Shown piece after piece: positions 47,903 through 56,399 of a stretch of DNA of 64,000 bases. Each line of letters opens with the position of its first letter. Within the stretch, counting starts at the first letter, position 1. Made by a program: the position numbers and the translations under genes. The stretch is taken from assembly GCA_036504595.1 (NCBI GenBank), contig DASXUX010000002.1, positions 18,196-82,195 on the forward strand, in the 5' to 3' direction. The notes under the pieces were generated by a model. That model was not told where the DNA came from and ran no database searches. It worked only from the letters and a program-made list of their open reading frames with translations. Source of the DNA: DASXUX01 sp036504595 (GTDB lineage: Bacteria; Planctomycetota; SZUA-567; H5-PLA8).

Positions 47903-50900
47903 ATGCGTAGCCGACTGGGCATTTGCTCGTTCCTGGCTTTCTGTGCAGCCTTGGGCGCGGGCCGTCTGTTCTTCTCGCCAGCGCCAGCCACTGTCGCTGC
48001 GCCGTCCACTCCCAGCGTGGCCGTCCCCGCGACGCACGTTTCGTATCCTGCGACTGCAACCGCGACGGCCCGGAAGACGGCGCCGTTGCCGAGCCGCGTG
48101 GAACGCAACTTCACCGCGGTTGACGATGGAATGCTGAACCAGAACGTTCACATGACCCACTGGCTGGCGAAGGACTATGCGGAAGGCTGCGTGCATCGCG
48201 CGCCGCTGCACCACAACGCTTTCGTGCGCTGGGTTCCGCAGACACAGGAGCTGCGCCAGGGAACGCAGACGGTGTCGGTTTTGGGGAAGATGAAATCGTC
48301 CCGCGCGACGCTGGAAACGATGGCCAACACTTCGCGCGTCGTTTATCCGGGCACGTATCCAAACACAGACGAGCGCATGAGCGTCCGGTTCGACGGCGGG
48401 CTGGAGCACGACATCATTCTGAGTCAGCAACCCGGCAACCTGGACGGCGGCTATAACCTCGCGTACACCGGCCGGCTGCAACTCAGCAAAGACCTGACGC
48501 TGTGGGACGGCCAGAAGCAGATCACCGGAGCCTACACCACGCGCAATGACGTATACTTCAAGAACTACGCCGGCGTGGTTGTTTTCAACCTGCGCAGGCC
48601 AGTGGCGTACGATGCTTCCGTCACGCTTTCCGATGGCAGCCTCGACAAGCAGAAACAGGCCACGGACGCTCATAACAGCGCTGCGACCGCCTGCGCCTAC
48701 CACATCGATTTCGACGAGAGCGGCCCGACGCTGGCGATCGTGACGCCGGGCGAATGGCTGTCGAACCCGATGCGCGCCTACCCGGTCACCATCGATCCGA
48801 ATATGGGCCCGTTTGGATTGGCCGACGGCAACCCGCCGATCTATACCGGAGCGGTCGGTACGGACACGTTGATCCCGGCCAACGCCGGCGGCGTCGCGCT
48901 GCCGATCACGTCTGTGTGCGCAGGCAAGCCTGATAACGGCTTTGGCACGATCCCGATGCCGTTCCCATTCGACTTCTACGGCACGCAATACGCGGTTGGA
49001 GCGCCGCTGTACGTGCACATCGACGGTTTTGCGAACTTCGACGCGCCGGCGAGTTCCTGTCCGGACAGCAACAACATGCCGATTCCGACGGCTGGCTACC
49101 CCATTTCGGCGCTGTACGCGTACTGGTCGGATTTGAAGTTTACGAACCTGCCGGGCAGCGGCATCTACTGGTTTACCGACGGTACGTTCCCTAACCGCAG
49201 ACTGGTGATTGAGTGGTTTCAGATGGGGCATGTGCGGGGCGCGAGCAATCAGACCATCAGCTTCAACCTGGTGCTGTACGAGTGTGAGAACAAGATTCAG
49301 GTGATTATCGGAACCCAAGGCGACACCGATCTTGGGCTGGCTTCCGTGGGGATCGAAAACGCCGCGATCGGCATCCAATACGATTTCAACAGCGGCATCG
49401 GCGGCGGTCAGATTCCGGTGAACAACCTCGGCAACAACAACCTCGGTGGCGGCTTTGGAAACTTCGGAAACAATCTGAATAATAATTTCCTGGGCGGCGG
49501 CGGCGGCTTCTTCGGCGGCAATGGCGGGAACAATCCTGGCGGCGCGGGAAACCAGCAGCAGGGCGGCAACGGCAATCAGTTTACTCCGATTACACCGGGG
49601 ACATCTGTTGTGTTCTCGCGGTCGGCGGCCGGGTTCCTGACGGTCACCGCGACCCCAACGTCCGGATGCATTCCCTTCAACGTCTGCTTCACGTCCAAAA
49701 TTACCGTGCCACAGTCGGCCTGCAGCGGAACGGTGACCACCAACACGACCAACACCACGGCGGCCAATGGCGGGAGCCTGGCGGGCGGCACCGGTGGTCC
49801 GACGACCACCAACACCACGGAATCCAATGTCTCGTTCGCATTTCACTGGATCTTCGGAGACAATTCGGAAGCCTTTACAGCCGACGTCTGCCATACGTGG
49901 GTGACGCCCGGCTCGTACACCGTCCAGTTGATCACGACCGACCAACTCGGCACCCAGAGCACGCTGTCGTTCAACGTCAAGATTTGCGACGTGCCGTCGG
50001 TCGTCGTCACGGCCACGCCTCAAGGCGGCCTGGCGCCGTTGTTCGTCACTCTGAACGCATTTGCCCTATCTTCATCCGCGAACCTGCAGACCGCGCCCAC
50101 GTGGACGGTCGAGCGCCTGTCAACCGATGGCATCGCAGGTCCGCCGCGCACACCATTGCCGGCCACGACCATTGGCACGACGACCGGCACGCCCGTGCAG
50201 GCGCTCTTCGATTCGCCGGGCATGTACCGCGTCACGGCGAGTTTCGCGGGCACGGATACCGTTACCGGGCTGGCCACCAACGGCGTCGGGACTGTCTTCA
50301 TTTTTGTTGCGCCGGGTTCGGATACGATCAATGACACACTGTTGATCACCGACTCGAAGATTACCATCGACTGGGTCGCCAAACAGCCGGCGGCGAATTC
50401 AACCGCCGCGACGCCAATACCGAAGAACCCCAACACGGACACGATGACGCTGCGCGGACTCATCAATCTGCCCGGCCTGACGACGTCCGATCTGATCGGC
50501 CGGCGGGTCATGATCATGCTCAATGGCGTGGAAATGATCTTTGACAGCCATCTGGACGCGTTCGGAAATGCCACGTTCGAGAATCCGGAGACCGGGGAAA
50601 ACGGCGCCTTCAACATCGCGCTGCCCTCGGGAGTGTTCACGTTCAATACCAAGCACAGCCTGTATGCCGACCTGGGCGTGTCCGCTGTAAACGAGAAGCG
50701 CATGCTGCCGGCCTTCATCAGCGTCATCATCGACGGCATCTACCCCGTGGGGTCGCAGCCGCAGGGGGCGCTGATCACGTACGACTACAAATCCACGGCG
50801 TTTGTGCCGGGACCGCCGGACACGGGCGGGGCGGCGGGCGTCTTCCACTTTGGATCGAGCAACCAGAATCCGGTCTTGCATGCCGCTCCGGGTGTGAACG

Positions 50901-51397
50901 GTCAGGTGGAGAGTCCTTCCCTGCTGATCTCCGGGGCCTTCATGGTCACCCAGGCGCGCATCAAGCTGCTGGGCAAGAGTGTCTACGCGACCCTCAGCGG
51001 GAAGATCTCGCGTTACGGCGGCGATCCGTTGCGGCCCGCAAACGACTCCAATGTCGTTGTCATGCTCGGCGGCTTCCAGGAGACTTTGAACTTTACGAGC
51101 ACGGCGGGATTCAAGACGAGCGGGAAGGCCCCAGCTCTGAAGTTCACCTTCAAGCGGCCGAAGAACGCCGACAAGACGGGCATTGCGACGCTGAGCTGGG
51201 CGAACCAGATCGGCGACTTCAGCATCAAGACGAACGCGATTCCAAACGAGCAGGTGGGAATCAATCCGGCGTTGGGCAAACAGACCCTGCGCCTGGGGCT
51301 GGTGATCTCGCCTGAAAACAGCCAGATTTTTGATGGCGAATCGGACTTTGAAATTCAGAAGGTTTCGCCGACCGATTACGTGCGTCTGTCGAAGTAA
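47903..51397 (+). CDS. Very large exported PKD-domain protein with Asn/Gly-rich linker
   Basis: 1164 residues. GGAGG lies 11 bases before the ATG; the signal sequence is MRSRLGICSFLAFCAALGAG, followed by a Pro/Ala/Thr-rich stretch. Residues ~60-310 form a domain found in surface proteins (TQTVSVLGKMKSSRATLETM, NPMRAYPVTIDPN). Residues ~320-500 resemble the nidogen-like/FG-GAP-type fold (GFGTIPMPFPFDFYGTQYAV, YVHIDGFANFD, ISALYAYWSDLKFT). Then comes a low-complexity linker (NNLGNNNLGGGFGNFGNNLN, DNA 49420-49590), a PKD domain (FAFHWIFGDNSEAFTADVCH TWVTPGSYTV), a second beta domain, and two ~130-residue modules related to the C-terminal domains of the neighbours. It is probably surface-displayed or secreted. 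Confidence 0.88.
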   Translation: MRSRLGICSFLAFCAALGAGRLFFSPAPATVAAPSTPSVAVPATHVSYPATATATARKTAPLPSRVERNFTAVDDGMLNQNVHMTHWLAKDYAEGCVHRAPLHHNAFVRWVPQTQELRQGTQTVSVLGKMKSSRATLETMANTSRVVYPGTYPNTDERMSVRFDGGLEHDIILSQQPGNLDGGYNLAYTGRLQLSKDLTLWDGQKQITGAYTTRNDVYFKNYAGVVVFNLRRPVAYDASVTLSDGSLDKQKQATDAHNSAATACAYHIDFDESGPTLAIVTPGEWLSNPMRAYPVTIDPNMGPFGLADGNPPIYTGAVGTDTLIPANAGGVALPITSVCAGKPDNGFGTIPMPFPFDFYGTQYAVGAPLYVHIDGFANFDAPASSCPDSNNMPIPTAGYPISALYAYWSDLKFTNLPGSGIYWFTDGTFPNRRLVIEWFQMGHVRGASNQTISFNLVLYECENKIQVIIGTQGDTDLGLASVGIENAAIGIQYDFNSGIGGGQIPVNNLGNNNLGGGFGNFGNNLNNNFLGGGGGFFGGNGGNNPGGAGNQQQGGNGNQFTPITPGTSVVFSRSAAGFLTVTATPTSGCIPFNVCFTSKITVPQSACSGTVTTNTTNTTAANGGSLAGGTGGPTTTNTTESNVSFAFHWIFGDNSEAFTADVCHTWVTPGSYTVQLITTDQLGTQSTLSFNVKICDVPSVVVTATPQGGLAPLFVTLNAFALSSSANLQTAPTWTVERLSTDGIAGPPRTPLPATTIGTTTGTPVQALFDSPGMYRVTASFAGTDTVTGLATNGVGTVFIFVAPGSDTINDTLLITDSKITIDWVAKQPAANSTAATPIPKNPNTDTMTLRGLINLPGLTTSDLIGRRVMIMLNGVEMIFDSHLDAFGNATFENPETGENGAFNIALPSGVFTFNTKHSLYADLGVSAVNEKRMLPAFISVIIDGIYPVGSQPQGALITYDYKSTAFVPGPPDTGGAAGVFHFGSSNQNPVLHAAPGVNGQVESPSLLISGAFMVTQARIKLLGKSVYATLSGKISRYGGDPLRPANDSNVVVMLGGFQETLNFTSTAGFKTSGKAPALKFTFKRPKNADKTGIATLSWANQIGDFSIKTNAIPNEQVGINPALGKQTLRLGLVISPENSQIFDGESDFEIQKVSPTDYVRLSK
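49420..49590 (+). repeat. Asn/Gly codon-repeat tract inside the large exported protein
   Basis: AAC/AAT and GGC/GGT codons dominate, giving (N/G)-rich protein with scattered Phe. The DNA repeats AACAACCTCGG and GGCGGCGGC units, so its length may vary between strains by slippage. It links the nidogen-like part to the PKD part. Confidence 0.75.
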
Positions 51398-51427
51398 CAG
51401 CCAGTTGGGGATGGCGCACGGCGTCCG

Positions 51428-51449
51428 GCGCAATCCAGGAGGATTGCGT
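51428..51449. repeat. Palindrome GCGCAATCC-AGGA-GGATTGCGT, copy 3
   Basis: Third copy of the GCGCAATCC/GGATTGCG element, with the same GTCCG left flank and TACT right flank as copy 1. It lies between the two large exported protein genes, 19 bases before the next start codon. Confidence 0.85.
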
Positions 51450-51468
51450 TACTACCGGGAGAATGATA

Positions 51469-54042
51469 ATGCGTCTAATTCGTGTCCCAGGATTCACGTT
51501 CGCCACGTTCGGGCGGGCGCTGCTGATGGCGGCGCTGCTGCTGGCCAGTGGCAGCGCGCTGGCCGCCATGGCCGGCGGGCAGGGGATCATCAGCACGGTC
51601 GCGGGCACGCCCGGACGGCCCGGCTTTGCGGGGGATGGCGGACCGGGGGTCAACGCCCTGCTGGATTTTTCGGAAGGCCTCAGTGCGGGACCGAATGGAG
51701 ACATCTATATCGCGGACGCCAATAACAACTGCATCCGCAAGCTCTCGAACGGAATCATCACGACCGTCGCGGGCGTCGGCGGCCGGGTGGCCGGTGGCTA
51801 TGGCGGCGACGGCGGGCCGGCTACGTCCGCCCTGTTGAATTTCCCCACCAGCATCTCGGTTGACTTTGCCGGCAACCTCTACATTGCCGACACACTCAAT
51901 TGCCGCATTCGTAAAGTGGATCCGTCGGGCGTCATCACCACCATCGCCGGAAACGGCGGACTGGCCTCGACAGGCGACGGCGGGCTTGCGAGCGCGGCTG
52001 GTGTGGGCACCGTGGTCACTGTGTGCCTCAACTTCACCGCAGACATCCTCTACTTCATGGCCACCGACTACATCGTTGTCGGCGGAGGGACATACGCGGT
52101 CATTCGCCAGATCGATCTGAAGACGGGACTCATCGACAAGCTTGCCGGAGGCACACAAGGTTTTCGCGACGGTCCGGCCGACCAGGCCGAGTTCAGCTTC
52201 CAACTCGGCGGCAATTACATCGGGCTTGACCCGGCGGGAAACGTGTTTGTGGCCGATGAGACCAACAGTGTCATCCGCGCCATCAACATCAGCACGATGA
52301 TGGTCAGCACGATCGCCGGCGTGCCGACGCAACTCGGGTTTACGGGCGATGGCGGCCCGGCCAATGTCGCGACGCTGGGCGAACCGACCGGCCTGGCCAT
52401 GGACGGAGATGGCAACCTGTGGATGCTGGACGAGCAGGCCACAACACTGGCCGGGCGCATTCGGTTGATCGATCTGGCCACCGCCAACATTAACACGATT
52501 TGCGGAACAGCCAAAGCGGGGTTTTCGGGCGACGGCGGCCCGGCCATCGCCGCGCAGGTCGATTTCTCAAACAGCGGGCCTGGAATCTGCATCGATATCA
52601 GCGGCAACCTGTACTTCTCCGATATCAACAACTCGGTGATCCGCAAGATCGCCGGTGCGGCGGCGCCCACACCGGTGCCGGGCACGCCCTTTACGGTCAA
52701 TGGAAGCCTGAGCGGGACGGGGGGAGTCGGCATCTTCCAGCGCACGCCGCCCTGCCCTGGGCGCTTCCTGATCAATGCTCCGCAGGCCAGCACTGCGCAA
52801 CCCAATCAGGGAGCGATCCCCATCCCGATCTTCAAACAGGACCAAGGCGGCGGGACCGGCCCGGTGCTGATCACGTTCGACCCGTCCCCGAGCTACTTGC
52901 CGGTCTCGTCCGACCCCAATCAGGTTTTCCTCTACCAAGCGACGTGGGAATTTGGCGATGGCACGCAGTTGCTGCTGGTTCCAGGGGCGCCCGACGCCGA
53001 TCCCACGAAGGCTCTGGCCACCGTGTCCAAGGTATTCTGCGGCGATCAGATCTATAAGGTTTCGCTGCGCCTGGATGTGACGATTCTGGATAAGGCGACT
53101 GGCACGCGACAGTCGGGACCGTCGGCCTTCAACACCGGGCAGGTGCATATCTCGGCGCCCAATCTGCCGCCGACGCCCGTGATCCAGCAACTCAGTTCCC
53201 CGCCCTCGGGCGAGTTGCCGTACCAGTTGGCGATCAGCGTCAGCCAGAGCTTCGACGAGGATGGATTTGTGACCTGGGCCGCGATCGATTGGGGTGATGG
53301 CAACAAGGAACTGATCAGCCCGCTACCGCCGAATATCCCGCAGACAACGCTCTTCCACACCTATAGCGCGCAAGGCATCTATCAGGTCACCTTGTCGGTC
53401 ATCGACAACGGCCGCCTGCCGGTTGGGACCATTCTGGCGCCCGTTCCGGGCCCCTCCGATCCGGACGCGGCGCTGAAGGCGGTCACGGCGGTGCAAACGG
53501 CGACGGCGCCGCCAAACTCCGCGGGCAACCTGGATCGCTTCAATCCGCTGCTGCGGCAGGATTCCATCGTCATACGCGTGGCCAGCGGAATGACGGCGCG
53601 GAAGGGTACGTTCCAGCTCAACTTCCGCGACACTCACGCGGACAAGCTGGATGTCGTGCTGCAGTCGAACGTGTTCCCGGATATCGTGGCCAATGCGAAG
53701 GTGCAGTTGATTATCGGCAACGGACCTACGCCGATCGCGATTCCAGGGTCCAAGCCCAACGATTACTTCGTCACGGATATCAAAGGGCGCTTCAAGGATT
53801 CGGCCACGGGATTGACGTTCGATTTCAACGCGAAGAAGCACCTCCTGCACCTGCGGCTTGACCATGCCGCGCTAACCGCCGCGCTGAACCTGACGCCGAC
53901 TACCGTCGTCAACGGCAGCGTGGACTTGCCGATCAAGATTGTCTTCAACAAGGAAACTGAGGTGATTACGCACGTGCGCTTTGCGTACAACGCAACCGCG
54001 GGGCAGAAGGGCCTTGGCTCCAAGGGAATGTCGTTCCCGTAA
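51469..54042 (+). CDS. Exported NHL-repeat and PKD-domain protein
   Basis: 857 residues from the ATG at 51469; GGGAG is seven bases upstream, and another ATG two codons earlier is possible. The signal peptide is followed by at least six NHL-type blades, for example GIISTVAGTPGRPGFAGDGG, GDIYIADANNNCIRKLSNG, GVITTIAGNGGLASTGDGG and GNLYFSDINNSVIRKIAG. Then come PKD-like domains (ATWEFGDGTQLLLVPGAPDA, WAAIDWGDGNKELISPLPPN) and a C-terminal module starting GTFQLNFRDTHADKLDVVLQ with FVTDIKGRFKDSATGLTFDF. That module is related to the end of the subtilase and of the preceding protein. NHL propellers bind proteins or nucleic acids; here the role outside the cell is unknown. It ends in a strong terminator. 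Confidence 0.9.
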   Translation: MRLIRVPGFTFATFGRALLMAALLLASGSALAAMAGGQGIISTVAGTPGRPGFAGDGGPGVNALLDFSEGLSAGPNGDIYIADANNNCIRKLSNGIITTVAGVGGRVAGGYGGDGGPATSALLNFPTSISVDFAGNLYIADTLNCRIRKVDPSGVITTIAGNGGLASTGDGGLASAAGVGTVVTVCLNFTADILYFMATDYIVVGGGTYAVIRQIDLKTGLIDKLAGGTQGFRDGPADQAEFSFQLGGNYIGLDPAGNVFVADETNSVIRAINISTMMVSTIAGVPTQLGFTGDGGPANVATLGEPTGLAMDGDGNLWMLDEQATTLAGRIRLIDLATANINTICGTAKAGFSGDGGPAIAAQVDFSNSGPGICIDISGNLYFSDINNSVIRKIAGAAAPTPVPGTPFTVNGSLSGTGGVGIFQRTPPCPGRFLINAPQASTAQPNQGAIPIPIFKQDQGGGTGPVLITFDPSPSYLPVSSDPNQVFLYQATWEFGDGTQLLLVPGAPDADPTKALATVSKVFCGDQIYKVSLRLDVTILDKATGTRQSGPSAFNTGQVHISAPNLPPTPVIQQLSSPPSGELPYQLAISVSQSFDEDGFVTWAAIDWGDGNKELISPLPPNIPQTTLFHTYSAQGIYQVTLSVIDNGRLPVGTILAPVPGPSDPDAALKAVTAVQTATAPPNSAGNLDRFNPLLRQDSIVIRVASGMTARKGTFQLNFRDTHADKLDVVLQSNVFPDIVANAKVQLIIGNGPTPIAIPGSKPNDYFVTDIKGRFKDSATGLTFDFNAKKHLLHLRLDHAALTAALNLTPTTVVNGSVDLPIKIVFNKETEVITHVRFAYNATAGQKGLGSKGMSFP

Positions 54043-54070
54043 TCGGCACAGAAAAGGGTTGGGGTTTCCA

Positions 54071-54100
54071 CACCCGCACTTTGGTGCGGGTGTTTTTATT
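54071..54100 (+). terminator. Rho-independent terminator
   Basis: CACCCGCAC (54071-54079), a TTTG loop and GTGCGGGTG (54084-54092) form a perfect 9-bp stem, followed by TTTTTATT. It starts 29 bases after the stop codon of the NHL/PKD gene. It is the clearest classical terminator in the window. Confidence 0.93.
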
Positions 54101-54108
54101 GATGCCGC

Positions 54109-54114
54109 TATAAT
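54109..54114 (+). promoter_or_regulatory. Possible -10 box TATAAT before the glycosylase gene
   Basis: An exact TATAAT lies 33 bases before the ATG at 54147 and directly after the terminator of the preceding gene, a natural place for a new promoter. The region where a -35 box should lie is the terminator stem and shows no consensus. Confidence 0.4.
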
Positions 54115-54146
54115 GTTTCCGGGAGAATGCTACACCCATACCGATC

Positions 54147-54740
54147 ATGATTCTGCCTGCAGAGTTTTATGACAAGAAGACGGTGGCAGTCGCGCGCGAA
54201 CTGCTGGGGACCTTTCTGGCTCATGAAACGCCCGATGGGCTGATCGCGGGACGCATCGTCGAAACGGAAGCGTATTTGTTCGAAAACGATCCCGCTTGCC
54301 ACGCGCACCGTGGCAAGACGAAGCGCAACGCGGTGATGTTCGGTCCGCCGGGGCACGCGTACATCTACTTCATTTACGGCATGTACTACTGCTTCAACGT
54401 GGTGACCGCGCCGGAGGACGTGGGCGAAGCGGTGCTGATCCGCGCGCTGGAACCAGTCGCAGGAATTCCACTGATGCAGAAACGGCGCGAAACGGAGGCG
54501 GCCAAGAGTCTCTGCAGCGGCCCGGGCAAGCTGGCGCAAGCTCTCGCCCTGACGCCGGCGTTGAACGGACTGCCCCTGACTGCCGGTCCGCTCACCATCC
54601 GTTCGCACGAAAGCTTCGGTTCGGAGTACCGCAAGCCGTCCCGCTCGCAGATCTCGGTCAGCACGCGGATCGGCATCAATGTCGCCGCCGACCTGCCGCT
54701 GCGGTTCTGCATTAAAGGGAACGGGTTTGCCAGCCGGTAG
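54147..54740 (+). CDS. DNA-3-methyladenine (methylpurine) glycosylase, AAG/Mpg family
   Basis: 197 residues, normal for the bacterial form. It begins MILPAEFYDKKTVAVARELL and has the active-site stretch GRIVETEAYLFENDPACHAH RGKTKRNAVMFG, with the catalytic Glu41 and His52 at the spacing of the human enzyme. The intercalation-loop region GHAYIYFIYGMYYCFNVVTA and RALEPVAGIPLMQKRR and LCSGPGKLAQALAL follow, all family hallmarks. The enzyme removes alkylated purines and hypoxanthine from DNA, starting base-excision repair. GGGAG lies 22 bases before the ATG, so the start may be weakly translated; an earlier start is excluded by the terminator. The following 120 bases carry GGGTTCGGGG iterations (54741-54785). 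Confidence 0.95.
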   Translation: MILPAEFYDKKTVAVARELLGTFLAHETPDGLIAGRIVETEAYLFENDPACHAHRGKTKRNAVMFGPPGHAYIYFIYGMYYCFNVVTAPEDVGEAVLIRALEPVAGIPLMQKRRETEAAKSLCSGPGKLAQALALTPALNGLPLTAGPLTIRSHESFGSEYRKPSRSQISVSTRIGINVAADLPLRFCIKGNGFASR

Positions 54741-54785
54741 GTTAGGGTTCGGGGTTCGGGGTCCAGGGTTCAGGGATCAGGGGGC
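54741..54785. repeat. Iterated GGGTTCGGGGT words
   Basis: Starting at the stop codon of the glycosylase gene, the words GGGTTCGGGG, GTCCAGGGTT and CAGGGATCAGGGG follow each other. No complementary arm lies nearby, so a hairpin is not proposed. It is another variety of the intergenic iterated words. Confidence 0.6.
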
Positions 54786-54862
54786 AGAGCGCCTGCCAGA
54801 CTGCATCTGGACGCATGCAGCCGGACAGAATAGGATTCAATCGCGAACTGGATCGCTCTTAT

Positions 54863-56242
54863 ATGATCATCGTTTATTGCGAAAAGTGCGGACGGCGCGT
54901 CTCAGAAGATGAGATCGCTGGCGGCAGCGCCAGCAAGTCTGGCGAAGGTGCGTGGCTTTGTTCCGCGTGTGCGCCGTCTGCGGCAAAGCCGCAAGCGTTC
55001 CGGCCCTCGACGGCTCACGCCAAGGCGGTGGCTCTTCCACGGCGCACCACCGGATCGCACCCGGCCGCGGTTCAACCGGCGCCGGACGGTGAAACGGCGG
55101 AACCCAAACGCTCGGCACTGCCGCTCATCGCGCTTGCGGGCGGCGGCGTGTGCATGTTGCTGGCGGGGATCGTGCTGCTGGTCATGAGCCGCGGGTCCGT
55201 CCAGAAAACGAGAACGGCCGAATCCAAACCGCCCGAACAACCGATCCAGGAGTTGGCGCAGAAGAAGGATCCGCCGGCCAAGAACAGCACTGCGTCCGTT
55301 CGCGAGAAAGACCATCCGCCGACGGCAGTTCGCAAACCCAATACGCCTGAAGCTGCCGAAAAACAAGCGCCTGAGACCAAGGAGCTTTCGGTTGCCGAAC
55401 GTGCCCGGGAAACCGATAAGCTGATGGAGAATTTCCGCGACAGCCGGGCGGCGAAGCTGCTGGAAGAGCACAAGGCGTGGTTCAAGCAGAACCCGACCGA
55501 TCCGTGGGAGTATCAGTCGAAACTCCGCGATTTCATCAGCTCCTATCGTTCTACGCCGGCCGCGGGAGAGGCGGCGAAGCTGCTGGCGGAGTTGAAGACG
55601 CTGCCGGCTCCTCCGGACAAACTGGAGACCATTCCAGAGGCGAAGGATTTTCAGTTGGTGTACGACCTGAACCTCTCGCGGTTGGGGCGCGAGGTCACCT
55701 ACGACGTGGACAACCGAAGCAAAATCAAGCAGCCCATTGACCGGATTGGGTACTTCATGGAGTTAAAGCCAAGCGGCGGGACGTCGCAATACGTGTTCGT
55801 GTCCATGGACGCGTTCACGGACGATCTTGGCAAGATCGGCGTGCCGACGTTTGGTTCCGGCGCCCACTTTCAGCAGAACGTCGCCAACATGAACGTCTAT
55901 TCGAACGTGGCCGGCGTCGTCAACGGCACGGCTCTGGCCGGCGGTAACATCGAATTCTGGCCCCACAATTACGGTCCGCGGAACGCCGCCAACGTTCCCG
56001 ACGCATCGAACGATAAGTATGATTTTGGCGACGAATGGAATCCAGGCGGCGACCATGGTTCCATGCAGGTCCACAATCACGACGCCAAGCAGACTGTTTT
56101 TGCGTTGAACCACTGGATCGCTGGCGGCAATGCGGATATGGGGATCGGAAATAACCCCGGTGATAACCCCGACTGGACGTTCTCCAACAGCGGCGGGTCG
56201 TATTCATCAAAACGCTTGCGCGTGCTGGTGCATGTGAAGTAG
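54863..56242 (+). CDS. Zinc-ribbon, single-membrane-segment protein with a secreted PVC-type beta domain
   Basis: 459 residues from the ATG at 54863; an ATG 16 codons upstream would add a tail before the zinc ribbon. The start is MIIVYCEKCGRRV followed by CSAC, a four-cysteine zinc-binding knuckle. A membrane segment (IALAGGGVCMLLAGIVLLVM) follows at about residue 92, then a Lys/Glu/Pro-rich linker and a helical part (ERARETDKLMENFRDSRAAK). The last ~200 residues (FQLVYDLNLSRLGREVTYDV, GYFMELKPSGGTSQYVFVSM DAFTDDLGKIGVP, IEFWPHNYGPRNAANVPDAS, MQVHNHDAKQTVFALNHW) are a domain seen at the ends of sialate O-acetylesterase-like proteins of planctomycetes. It should lie outside the cytoplasm with the zinc ribbon inside. 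Its role is unknown. Confidence 0.82.
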   Translation: MIIVYCEKCGRRVSEDEIAGGSASKSGEGAWLCSACAPSAAKPQAFRPSTAHAKAVALPRRTTGSHPAAVQPAPDGETAEPKRSALPLIALAGGGVCMLLAGIVLLVMSRGSVQKTRTAESKPPEQPIQELAQKKDPPAKNSTASVREKDHPPTAVRKPNTPEAAEKQAPETKELSVAERARETDKLMENFRDSRAAKLLEEHKAWFKQNPTDPWEYQSKLRDFISSYRSTPAAGEAAKLLAELKTLPAPPDKLETIPEAKDFQLVYDLNLSRLGREVTYDVDNRSKIKQPIDRIGYFMELKPSGGTSQYVFVSMDAFTDDLGKIGVPTFGSGAHFQQNVANMNVYSNVAGVVNGTALAGGNIEFWPHNYGPRNAANVPDASNDKYDFGDEWNPGGDHGSMQVHNHDAKQTVFALNHWIAGGNADMGIGNNPGDNPDWTFSNSGGSYSSKRLRVLVHVK

Positions 56243-56244
56243 AA

Positions 56245-56399
56245 TTCAGAAATCAGAATTCAGAATTCAGAGTGGACGGCTGCTCATCCTAACGAGAAAG
56301 CGGGCGAGTCGCCTGAAGGACGGCCGTACTGCGGGCGAAGGGTCGGCGAGGACGCCTGCGGTACGGGCGAAAAAATGGCAGGCTAGACAGCCTGCCCCA
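56245..56399. repeat. Composite palindromic region between convergent genes
   Basis: It begins with AATTCAGA words (56243-56272). CCGTACTGCGGGCG (56325-56338) pairs imperfectly with CGCCTGCGGTACGG. At the end GGCAGGCT (56377-56384) and AGCCTGCC (56389-56396) form a perfect 8-bp stem around AGAC, the same word as inside 41402-41457. It lies between convergent genes and may act as a terminator. Confidence 0.65.

Noticed and set aside
47855..50023. A 722-codon open frame on the minus strand opposite the 1164-residue protein gene.
   Set aside because: Its protein is Arg/Val/His-rich with no domain pattern, and the plus strand frame has a signal peptide, ribosome site and recognisable domains. 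It is a composition shadow.
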